From JAVKSL01 sp039583695 (lineage in GTDB: Bacteria > Actinomycetota > Acidimicrobiia > Acidimicrobiales > JAJPHD01), in NCBI GenBank assembly GCA_039583695.1, contig JAVKSL010000101.1, positions 1 through 8,963 of the forward strand: a DNA stretch of 8,963 nt. The letters run 5' to 3'. The notes under the pieces were generated by a model. That model did not search any database, was not told where the DNA came from, and worked only from the letters and a program-made list of their open reading frames with translations. The position numbers and the translations under genes were made by a program. Positions 1 through 6,859 of the stretch are shown piece after piece. How positions within the stretch are numbered: the stretch's first letter is position 1; every line of letters begins with the position of its first letter.

Positions 1-1938
1 CCGCAGGCGGCCTGACGGGCCGTAGTGCACGGGCCTCGAAGATACGTAATCGAATTTACGACCCGGACCACTTAGGTGGAGCCCAGCCACGGCTGCGCCG
101 GTCAAAAGGACAATCATCGAGACTGCGACCAGTGGAGCCAACAGCGCCCGGCGGCGCGTGATCAGGCCGGCCAATGCGGCGGTCCGGCGGCAGGCCAGCG
201 CCCACTCGGGGTGCAGTTGCCGCTGGACAAAGAAGGCGGCGATCACCGTCGTGCCCGCAGTCAGGCAAGCCAGAGTCACCATTGCCGACCACCATGCGCC
301 AGCGTTTCCCGCGACCGTAGCCTCGATGGCCTTGAGGCCCCAGTGTGCGCCGGTGAGGTCGCTGAGCTGGGTGATCCCCGGGACTCGAGTGAGTGACCCC
401 CAGGCCCCCGAAAGGATGAGCTGGGCCACCAGGGCAACCGGGAGAACTGTCATGGCCTTGTCCGGGGTGCTGACGAGCGCCGAAAGCAATAGGCCCAGAG
501 CCACCGCGCACAATCCCACCAGCGCAGTGGTGACCATCAGCTCGCCCAGGCCCCATCCGAGGACCGCTCCGTGGGCTGGCGGTCCTTGGCGAATGCAGGA
601 GATCGCAGTGAAGGCGACCGCCTGGACCGCGATGATCGTCCCGAGAACCATCATCTTGGAGCTCACATAGGCGTTCAGCGAAAGTCCGGCGCCCTTCTCT
701 CGTCTCAGGATCGAGTGCTCTTTCACGATCTCGCGCACCGCGCTGGCAGTTCCGAGCCAGGTGACGCTTATGGCCAGGAACGCGGCGACGCTCACCGTCC
801 GGCCCGGGACGACGTCGAGCTTGGACACCTGCGGGACGGGGGAGAGGCCATGTGGAGAGAGCACAGCCCAGAGCAACAATCCAAGCAGGGGTCCCTGCAG
901 GGCCAGCATCGCCACGTGCCGGCGGTCGGAGCGGATTAGGTCCAGGTATCGCTGCGTGAGGGTGAACAGCTGAGCGCTCCAGCCAGGTACGGCCGGCACC
1001 GGGTCAGGACCCTCGTAGGTGGGGCTGGGTCGGCACAAGCTGGCCAGGGTGGCCGCCGGTCCCTCGGGGAGCTGCCTGGTCGGCTGAGCGAGGGCCGGCA
1101 AAGCCCTCCAGCGCTCTTTCCAGCTCGGGCCGAGGTGTGAGTTGAGGGCTACGAACACCTCGGCGACATCGCTGAGCGCGAAGTAGGCCGTGGCCTCCTC
1201 GGGGGTCCCGACGAATGCCACCTGGCCCCCGGCGGCCAGGAAGATGACCCGGTCACAAAGGGCCAAGGCCCCCATTGAGTGGGTGACGGCCAGAACGGTC
1301 CGACCCCGGTCCGCGATCTCCCGCAGGGTGGTCATCACCGAGCGCTCGTGTCCAGGGTCGAGTCCGCTGGTGGGCTCGTCGAGGACCAGGACCTCGGGCT
1401 CGGCCAGCAGCTCGACTGCCAGGTTGGCCCGCTTGCGCTGCCCTCCGGACAGCGATCCCACTGCCAGGCCGCCCTGGCGCTCCAGGCCCAGCTCGTCCAG
1501 GACGGCGAGCACCCGGGTGGAGCGCTGGCTGGCAGAGGTGGTGCCAGGTAGGCGCAGCGAGGCAGCGTACTCGAGGGTGCGGCGCAGGCCCAGCTGGTGG
1601 TGCAGGAGGTTGTCTTGGGGGACATAACCCACCCGCCGCTGAAGCGCTTGGTTGCCCGACGTGAGGTCGGTGCCGTTGAGCCGGATCACACCTGAGTCAA
1701 GCGCCAAGCTGCCGACGAGGGTTCGAACCAGGCTGGTCTTGCCGGCCCCGGTAGGCCCGGCCACTGCCACCAGCCAACCCTTCTCGACCGTGAAGCTCAC
1801 GTCGTCAAGGATTCGGCTGCCGTCAGGTGCGCTTGCCGTGATGTTGCGGACCTCGAGCAGCGGGACGGCTGAGCTGGGCTGAGGAGGCCGCCAGGCGGCT
1901 GGGGCCTCGGTCCCGGAGCGTCTCATCGTGGCCGTCAT
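1..1938 (-). CDS. ABCG-type ABC transporter, fused ATPase and ABC-2 membrane domain (3' partial)
   Basis: The reading frame is open from the ATG at 1938 to the window edge (646 codons seen, no stop), so the C-terminus is missing. The ATPase domain comes first: Walker A GPTGAGKT at residues 61-68, Q-loop Gln108, signature LSGGQ at 163-167, Walker B VLVLDEP at 183-189 and switch His220. A linker leads to an ABC-2 type membrane domain from about residue 322, with several hydrophobic spans and an ABCG-like cytoplasmic element (REIVKEHSILRREKGAGLS, from residue 402). The last visible span is at about 598-619. ATPase-then-membrane order is that of ABCG/White-type half-transporters, which work as dimers in the membrane. 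The substrate cannot be told from sequence, and direction (probably export) is inferred from family. No FHA domain is present, unlike mycobacterial Rv1747. The start lies 3 nt after the stop of the upstream gene with no clear ribosome binding site, which suggests translational coupling. A second in-frame ATG is at 1926. Confidence 0.9.
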   Translation of the reverse strand, partial: MTATMRRSGTEAPAAWRPPQPSSAVPLLEVRNITASAPDGSRILDDVSFTVEKGWLVAVAGPTGAGKTSLVRTLVGSLALDSGVIRLNGTDLTSGNQALQRRVGYVPQDNLLHHQLGLRRTLEYAASLRLPGTTSASQRSTRVLAVLDELGLERQGGLAVGSLSGGQRKRANLAVELLAEPEVLVLDEPTSGLDPGHERSVMTTLREIADRGRTVLAVTHSMGALALCDRVIFLAAGGQVAFVGTPEEATAYFALSDVAEVFVALNSHLGPSWKERWRALPALAQPTRQLPEGPAATLASLCRPSPTYEGPDPVPAVPGWSAQLFTLTQRYLDLIRSDRRHVAMLALQGPLLGLLLWAVLSPHGLSPVPQVSKLDVVPGRTVSVAAFLAISVTWLGTASAVREIVKEHSILRREKGAGLSLNAYVSSKMMVLGTIIAVQAVAFTAISCIRQGPPAHGAVLGWGLGELMVTTALVGLCAVALGLLLSALVSTPDKAMTVLPVALVAQLILSGAWGSLTRVPGITQLSDLTGAHWGLKAIEATVAGNAGAWWSAMVTLACLTAGTTVIAAFFVQRQLHPEWALACRRTAALAGLITRRRALLAPLVAVSMIVLLTGAAVAGLHLSGPGRKFDYVSSRPVHYGPSGRLR

Positions 1939-1941
1939 GGG

Positions 1942-2636
1942 TCAGCTGATCTGCGAGGAGTAGCGCGGGCAGTAAAGGGAGACCGTCGTGTCGACGATGT
2001 AGGTGCTGGCGCCTGGCAGGACCGTGGTGAATGGGATGCTGCCCAGCCTCTGGTCCATCGCCGCCTCGATCTGGCTGACCGTCGATCCCTGGCTGAACGC
2101 GGTGCACACGTCGCCGGCCAATGTGTTCACCTGGGCCACTGAAGGCTTGATCGGCGACTTGACGTAGGCCCCGAGGCCGGTGATGGCCTGGTCTACCGCA
2201 GCCGTCGAGGGTTGAAGGATGGCTGGCGGGGTCGCGGGCTCGGTGGTTGGCGGGCTGGTCGTTGTGGTGGTGGTGACCCGCAGGGGCGCGCCAATGGAGG
2301 TCCGGGTGCTCGGGGGTACGGTGCTGACCGGCAATGTCGTCGGAGGTGCGGTGGTGCTCACCATCACGCCCGGGGTGATGGCACCTACGGCGGTGCGGGT
2401 GGCCCGGGCTTGGCCGCGCTCGCAGCCTTGGTGGTCCGGCGCGTGGTCGCGTGGCTCGTTGTCTTGGCGGTCGTCGGTGTCACCGACGACGCTGCTGCCA
2501 AGGGCGTCGTAGCCAGGGTGTGGGCTGGCAGAGCTCCAGACGGGAGGGTCACCAAGCCCACCGCTAGACCTGCGGCACACACCGCACCTGTGGCACCCAC
2601 TGTCAGCCATTCGGTGCGCTTTGACCATCCCAGCAT
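1942..2636 (-). pseudogene. DUF732-like secreted or membrane-anchored protein, interrupted by an apparent frameshift
   Basis: Two minus-strand frames together give one sensible protein of about 230 residues. The first starts at ATG 2636, preceded by a purine-rich AAAGGCAGG about 8 nt upstream, and encodes a short N-terminus, one hydrophobic span (about residues 10-31) and an Ala/Thr/Pro-rich stretch that stops at TAG 2385-2387. The second frame carries on the Thr/Pro-rich linker, including a run of six Thr, and then a C-terminal domain of about 90 residues ending at 1942. That domain has two cysteines, in DVCTAF (codon at 2106) and in LYCPRY (codon at 1971). Their spacing and the terminal YCP motif resemble the actinobacterial DUF732 domain, a secreted domain of unknown function. 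Joining the frames needs a one-base change at roughly 2386-2420, either a real mutation or a sequence error. Its 3-nt spacing to the ABC transporter gene suggests a shared transcript. An intact second protein starting inside the linker is possible but would lack an export signal. Confidence 0.65.
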
Positions 2637-2717
2637 GGCGGCAACCTGCCTTTCTCGTGGATGTGGTCAGCCCTTGCGGTGCCACCTCTGGGTTATCGGC
2701 AGGTGAGAGCGGACCTG

Positions 2718-2723
2718 TAGCGT
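2718..2723 (+). promoter_or_regulatory. Possible -10 element for a leaderless glucosidase transcript
   Basis: TAGCGT fits the actinobacterial TANNNT -10 pattern and ends 7 nt before the ATG at 2731, the spacing expected when transcription starts at the start codon. No ribosome binding site is seen at the usual distance; the nearest purine-rich stretch (AGGTGAGAG) is more than 20 nt upstream. No good -35 box is visible. This is inference from pattern only. Confidence 0.3.
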
Positions 2724-2730
2724 TTGGCCA

Positions 2731-5397
2731 ATGCTTTCAGCCGACCTGCCCAGTGACCCCGAACGCGAGCGCCTCCTGGCCGATCGTGCGGCCTGGCTGC
2801 GCTATGGCCCCTATCTCTCCGAGCGGGCGTGGGGGACCGTGCGCGAGGACTACAGCGCTGACGGCGACGCCTGGGCGTACTTCCCTCACGAACAGGCCCG
2901 TTCCCGGGCCTATCGCTGGAGCGAGGACGGCCTTGGGGGCATCTGCGACGACCACCAGTTCCTCTGTCTCGGCTTCGTCTTCTGGAACGGCAGGGATCCG
3001 ATCTGCAAGGAGCGCATCTTCGGTCTCACCAATGCCGAGGGAAACCATGGCGAGGACGCCAAGGAGCACTGGTGGTACGAGGACTCCACCCCGACCCATT
3101 CCTACCTTCGGTGGCGCTATGTCTATCCCACCAGGGCCTTCCCTTACGACGCGCTGGTGGAAGGAAACGGGCAGCGCTCGAGGCTCGATCCCGAGCTCGA
3201 GCTCGAGGACACCGGTGTGCTGGCCGAGCATCGATACTTCGACATTGTGGCCGAGTACGCCAAGGCGACTCCCGACGATCTTTGTATTCGCCTCGTTGTG
3301 ACCAATCGCAGCCCGGACCCGGAGATCCTCCACATGCTTCTGAGCCTCTGGGCGCGGAACGTGTGGTCCTGGGGCATCGACGACCCCCGCTCGGCCAAGC
3401 CCGAGCTGTACCTGGGGACGGGTCCCCGTATCGTGGCCGACCACGCCGTCCTCGGACTGCGCAACCTGGTCGGCTCGGGCAATCCGAGCCTCTTGTTCTG
3501 CGAGAACGAGACCAACACCGAGCGGATCTACGGGGAGCCCGGCTCGACGCCCTATCCCAAGGACGGTATAGCGGACCACGTGATCTCGGGGGCCCCAACG
3601 GTCAACCCCGCAGCTCGGGGGACCAAGGCTGCGCTGTGGTACCGGCTCGAGCTCGGCGCGGGCGAGGAGGCGGTGATCGACCTGCGCTATGCACCAGGCG
3701 CCGGGACGGCCGGCAAGGGTGGCGCCGCCGGGCTGACGGACGATGGTGGCGTCGGGACCGCTGGAGGGGTGGGCGCCGATTTCTCGGATGTCCTGGCGGC
3801 TCGCCGCTCCGAGGCCGACCAGTTCTATGCCCCCCTGCTGGGCCACCTGGCGCCCGAGCGTGCCCTGGTGGCGAGGGCGGCCTTCGCCGGGATGCTCTGG
3901 TCCAAGCAGCTTTACCACTACAACGTCGAACGCTGGCTCCAGGGCGACCCTGCCGGCCCAGTCCCGCCGGCGTCACGCTGGTCGGGGCGCAACTCGCGCT
4001 GGCGCCACGTCGACAATTTCGACATCATCTCGATGCCCGACAAGTGGGAGTACCCCTGGTATGCCGCCTGGGACCTGTGCTTTCACTGCATGGTGCTGGC
4101 CCGCGTGGACCCGGTGCTGGCCAAGGACCAGCTGGTGCTCATGTGTCGTGAGTGGTACATGCACCCGAACGGTCAGATGCCGGCCTACGAGTGGGAGTTC
4201 TCGGATGTGAACCCCCCGGTGCAGGCCTGGGCCGCGCTCGAGGTCTTCAGGATCGACGGCTCGACCGACTACGAGTTCCTGGAGCGGATCTTCCACAAGC
4301 TTCTCCTCAACTTCACCTGGTGGGTGAACCGGGAGGACTTAGAGGGCAACAACGTCTTCCAGGGTGGCTTCCTCGGTCTGGACAACATCGGGCCTTTCGA
4401 CCGCGATACCATATCGCCGGAGGACGGACACGTCGAGCAGTCCGATGCCACTGCCTGGATGGCGATGTACTGCCTCAACATGTTAGAGATCGCGCTGACG
4501 CTCGCCGAGCACGATCTGACATATGAGGACATGGCCACCAAGTTCCTCGAGCACTTTGCTTACATAGCTGCGGCCATGCAGGCGCAGGGGCTCTGGGACG
4601 AGACCGACGGCTTCTACTACGACGTGTTGCACCGCCCCGACGGCGAACGGGTCCCGCTCCGGGTCCGCTCAATGCTCGGGCTCCTGCCCCTGTGCGCGGT
4701 CACGGTCCTGAGGCACAGCGCGCTGGTGCGACTGCCTGAGTTCGCGCAACGCCTCAGATGGTTCGTCGACAACAAGCCCGAGTACGCCGACGTCATTGGC
4801 CATTGCCAAACCACGGGGGAGGGCCACGCTCGACTGCTCTCAGTGGTGAGCCCCGAGCGGCTCATTCGGATATTGGGCACGATGCTCGACGAGACGGAGC
4901 TCCTTTCCTCATACGGCCTGCGCTCGGTAGCGGCCAGCCACCGCGAGCACCCCTTCACCGTGGAGCTGGGTGGGGTCACGGCCACACTCGACTACGAGCC
5001 GGGGGAGTCGCGCTCGGGGCTGTTCGGTGGCAACTCGAACTGGCGCGGGCCAATCTGGTTCCCGGTCAACTACCTGGTTATAGGTGCGCTGAAGAAGTTC
5101 TCGACTTACTTCGGCGAGGGGCTCCGGGTCGCCCTGCCGAGCGGATCGGCGATGGGCCTTCCCCTGGCGGCCGTGGCCGACGAGCTCTCGGAGCGGCTGA
5201 TCGGGTTGTTCCTTGCCGGACAGGACGGGCGGGTCCCGGCCTTCGGGAGCAGTCGGTTGTTCGCAAGCGAGCCAGGGTGGGCGGAGCGCCCTTTGTTCTT
5301 CGAGTACTTCCACGGGGACACCGGCGCCGGGCTGGGGGCCTCGCATCAGACAGGCTGGACCGGTCTCGTGGCCGAGCTCATCATCCGCCGTCGCTGA
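2731..5397 (+). CDS. GH63 / MGH1-like glucosidase, 888 aa
   Basis: This is a large glycoside hydrolase of the GH63-related group with a C-terminal (alpha/alpha)6 barrel. The N-terminus carries RYGPYLSERAWGTVRED (24-40), and the first ~320 residues probably form a beta-rich domain. A Gly-rich low-complexity stretch (about 322-350) separates it from the barrel. Barrel signatures include GLDNIGPFD, where Asp551 is the likely general acid by analogy with WDNS of mannosylglycerate hydrolases, GGNSNWRGPIWFPVNY (766-781), and FFEYFHGDTG, where Glu858 is the likely general base. Family members are inverting hydrolases of alpha-glucosides or of osmolytes such as mannosylglycerate and glucosylglycerate; the substrate here is not determinable. 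There is no signal peptide, so it is probably cytosolic. The ATG at 2731 is the only usable start, because the frame has a TGA at 2704 upstream. The gene diverges from the DUF732-like gene and ends 16 nt before the nuclease gene. The length fits the ~880-900 aa bacterial glucosidase group. Confidence 0.88.
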   Translation: MLSADLPSDPERERLLADRAAWLRYGPYLSERAWGTVREDYSADGDAWAYFPHEQARSRAYRWSEDGLGGICDDHQFLCLGFVFWNGRDPICKERIFGLTNAEGNHGEDAKEHWWYEDSTPTHSYLRWRYVYPTRAFPYDALVEGNGQRSRLDPELELEDTGVLAEHRYFDIVAEYAKATPDDLCIRLVVTNRSPDPEILHMLLSLWARNVWSWGIDDPRSAKPELYLGTGPRIVADHAVLGLRNLVGSGNPSLLFCENETNTERIYGEPGSTPYPKDGIADHVISGAPTVNPAARGTKAALWYRLELGAGEEAVIDLRYAPGAGTAGKGGAAGLTDDGGVGTAGGVGADFSDVLAARRSEADQFYAPLLGHLAPERALVARAAFAGMLWSKQLYHYNVERWLQGDPAGPVPPASRWSGRNSRWRHVDNFDIISMPDKWEYPWYAAWDLCFHCMVLARVDPVLAKDQLVLMCREWYMHPNGQMPAYEWEFSDVNPPVQAWAALEVFRIDGSTDYEFLERIFHKLLLNFTWWVNREDLEGNNVFQGGFLGLDNIGPFDRDTISPEDGHVEQSDATAWMAMYCLNMLEIALTLAEHDLTYEDMATKFLEHFAYIAAAMQAQGLWDETDGFYYDVLHRPDGERVPLRVRSMLGLLPLCAVTVLRHSALVRLPEFAQRLRWFVDNKPEYADVIGHCQTTGEGHARLLSVVSPERLIRILGTMLDETELLSSYGLRSVAASHREHPFTVELGGVTATLDYEPGESRSGLFGGNSNWRGPIWFPVNYLVIGALKKFSTYFGEGLRVALPSGSAMGLPLAAVADELSERLIGLFLAGQDGRVPAFGSSRLFASEPGWAERPLFFEYFHGDTGAGLGASHQTGWTGLVAELIIRRR

Positions 5398-5413
5398 ACC
5401 TGGGGGCATCTTT

Positions 5414-6388
5414 GTGGAGCTGACCGTTGCTCGCAACCCCGACCTGGAGAGCAGCTTGCCCTACTTGGTGCGCATCCCGATAGGCGAGGGCCTGGTGTTC
5501 GCCACCAGGGGGACCTGGCCCCGGACCAGCGCCTTGTACTGCCACCCCGTGCCGGCTACAGACTGGCCTGAGGCGCCCGAGGTCGTGGAGCAGATCGGGC
5601 TGCAGGCCTGCACCCGGAGGGGCGCGGCGATCGACATCGTCGCCGCGCGCAGCCGGGAGCAGCGATCGCAGATTGTCTTTACCACGGCACGAGGCAGGGA
5701 GATGGTGTTCTGGCAGTCCCCACGCACCCGCAAGCAGGCCCGGCCCGATGTGCGCCTGCCCACGGCCCGAGCGGCGAAGATCGAGGAGTTGGAGATCGTC
5801 GTCGATGCCCACGAGCAATACGCCTACCACTTCTCGAGCCAGCAGGTCCGCACGGTCAGGCGGGCGCTGCCCTGCGGGGACTATGCGGTCAGCTTTGGCG
5901 GCCGGGTGGTCGCCTCGGTGGAGCGCAAGTCGCTGGCGGACCTCGTGTCCAGCCTGATCAGCGGCCGGCTCCGCTTCGCGCTTGGCGAGCTTGCGACTCT
6001 TCCCCGAGCTGCGGTCGTGGTGGAGGATCGCTATTCCGGGGTCTTCGCCCTCGACCGGGTCCGCCCCTCTGTGGTCGCCGACGGTCTGGCCGAGCTGCAG
6101 GTCCGCTGGCCGATCATCCCGATCGTGTTTTGCGAGAACCGCAAGCTGGCCGAGGAGTGGACTTATCGCTACCTGGCCGCGGCGCAGGTGTGGGCCGAGA
6201 CCGAAGGTCTTGCGGTGTCGCGCATGGGGATCGAGGGCGATGGTGACACCGAACCGGGACCACCCGAGCCAGGGCCATCCGTCGCGGAGCTGCGTGCGTG
6301 GGCCCGAGCCAACGGGCTCAGTGTGTCTGACAGGGGTCGGTTGCGCCCCGAGGTTCACCAAGCCTGGCTCGATCGCGTGCAGGACTGA
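5414..6388 (+). CDS. ERCC4 (XPF-type) nuclease domain fused to Lsr2 C-terminal DNA-binding domain, 324 aa
   Basis: The frame is open further upstream (to 5213), but that part overlaps the glucosidase and reads as nonsense, so I chose GTG 5414, preceded by TGGGGG 7 nt before it. Residues 1-120 form a conserved-looking domain I cannot name. Residues 123-265 match an ERCC4 nuclease domain of the XPF/MUS81 type: Asp131, GD at 155-156, and ERKSLAD at 170-176, which fits the GD-Xn-ERKXXXD metal-binding active-site motif. After an acidic, Pro-rich linker, residues 288-324 (PSVAELRAWARANG, then SVSDRGRLRPEV) match the Lsr2 C-terminal domain, with the RGR at 307-309 that in Lsr2 reaches into the minor groove of AT-rich DNA. 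The likely role is structure-specific or AT-rich-targeted DNA cleavage or repair. The N-terminal dimerisation domain of Lsr2 and the HhH domain of classical XPF are both absent. It lies 16 nt after the glucosidase and is probably co-transcribed with it, although no functional link is obvious. Domain assignment is strong; biological role is inferred. Confidence 0.88.
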   Translation: MELTVARNPDLESSLPYLVRIPIGEGLVFATRGTWPRTSALYCHPVPATDWPEAPEVVEQIGLQACTRRGAAIDIVAARSREQRSQIVFTTARGREMVFWQSPRTRKQARPDVRLPTARAAKIEELEIVVDAHEQYAYHFSSQQVRTVRRALPCGDYAVSFGGRVVASVERKSLADLVSSLISGRLRFALGELATLPRAAVVVEDRYSGVFALDRVRPSVVADGLAELQVRWPIIPIVFCENRKLAEEWTYRYLAAAQVWAETEGLAVSRMGIEGDGDTEPGPPEPGPSVAELRAWARANGLSVSDRGRLRPEVHQAWLDRVQD

Positions 6389-6453
6389 CCTTGGCCCCTC
6401 GGGGCGCCGGAGCTGGGGTAATGATTGGTGCCGTTCTGGCTGTCGTGGGCTGT

Positions 6454-6480
6454 TTGGCAGGTCGACGGAACGGGCATAGT
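6454..6480 (+). promoter_or_regulatory. Possible promoter for the small membrane protein gene
   Basis: TTGGCA (6454-6459, five of six matches to TTGACA) and CATAGT (6475-6480, four of six matches to TATAAT) are 15 nt apart. They lie in the 141-nt gap after the nuclease gene and would give an untranslated leader of about 40 nt that includes the ribosome binding site at 6519. The spacing is slightly short and the match is by eye only. Confidence 0.3.
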
Positions 6481-6518
6481 TCTTTCAGTGAAGGTGCAAC
6501 AGCAACAGGAGAGCCGAG

Positions 6519-6524
6519 AGGAGG
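6519..6524 (+). promoter_or_regulatory. Strong ribosome binding site fixing the GTG start at 6530
   Basis: A perfect AGGAGG lies 5 nt before GTG 6530. It selects this start over the upstream TTG at 6425 and GTG codons at 6488 and 6494 in the same frame, and it is the best Shine-Dalgarno sequence in the window. Confidence 0.75.
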
Positions 6525-6529
6525 TCTCC

Positions 6530-6745
6530 GTGGGAACAGCGCTCATAGTGGTGTTGGTTGTGCTGTGCATAGCAGGGATAGAGGTGAGCCGAAGGGCATT
6601 GGTGGGTCGACGGCTCGAGCACGCATACGATGTGTTGCGCCCCATGGGCCCGTCGGACACTTTGGGGACGGATAGCGCGACCAGCCGCGGGGCTGTCCAT
6701 CGGCGGCAGGAGGCTCATGCTGGCGCCGGATCCCGGGGCGCGTGA
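6530..6745 (+). CDS. Small single-span membrane protein, 71 aa
   Basis: The start is GTG 6530, set by a perfect AGGAGG 5 nt upstream. The protein begins with one hydrophobic span (TALIVVLVVLCIAGI, about residues 3-17), followed by a basic stretch (SRRALVGRR), a short segment ending DVLRPMGPSDTLG, and a low-complexity Arg/Ala/Gly tail. The arrangement suggests N-terminus outside with a short cytoplasmic tail, by the positive-inside rule. I do not recognise a family. Several ATA codons (in LIV, CIA and GIE) differ from the GC-rich usage of the neighbouring genes. It follows the ERCC4-Lsr2 gene in the same direction after 141 nt and may have its own promoter. The strong ribosome binding site is the main evidence for a real gene; homologues would be needed to be sure. 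Confidence 0.55.
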   Translation: MGTALIVVLVVLCIAGIEVSRRALVGRRLEHAYDVLRPMGPSDTLGTDSATSRGAVHRRQEAHAGAGSRGA

Positions 6746-6770
6746 CCCGATACTGGACCGGGATGCCCCG

Positions 6771-6814
6771 CCTCGTGCACGAACCCTAAGCCTCGCGCAC
6801 GCACCCACCCTAAC
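6771..6814. repeat. Imperfect tandem repeat of about 20 bp, two copies
   Basis: CCTCGTGCACGAACCCTAA (from 6771) is followed directly by a near copy with a 4-nt insertion, CCTCGCGCACG then CACCCACCCTAA (from 6791). The first copy holds a perfect 10-bp palindrome, TCGTGCACGA, at 6773-6782. It lies in non-coding DNA between the small membrane protein gene and the relic region. Function is unknown; chance duplication is possible. Confidence 0.4.
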
Positions 6815-6859
6815 ACTCTGCTCACCCCTGGCTCACACAAGCTTCACTTTTGGCTGGCA

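Noticed and set aside
1190..1882. Plus-strand Ser/Arg-rich open frames over the ATPase domain
   Set aside because: They are antisense to intact Walker A, signature and Walker B motifs on the minus strand.
2737..3918. Long antisense open frame opposite the glucosidase
   Set aside because: It is a by-product of GC-rich codon usage; the plus-strand frame has clear family motifs and this one has none.
5213..5413. Upstream extension of the nuclease frame into the glucosidase gene
   Set aside because: It overlaps a well-supported gene, its translation is low-complexity Ser/Gly/Pro/Ala, and the nuclease-like sequence begins only at GTG 5414.
5381..6361. Long antisense open frame opposite the nuclease gene
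   Set aside because: It shows no recognisable domain and is fully covered by a gene with intact active-site motifs on the other strand.
6394..6405. Hairpin GCCCC-TC-GGGGC just after the nuclease stop, as a terminator
   Set aside because: The stem is 5 bp with a 2-nt loop that cannot close as drawn, and no T-run follows.
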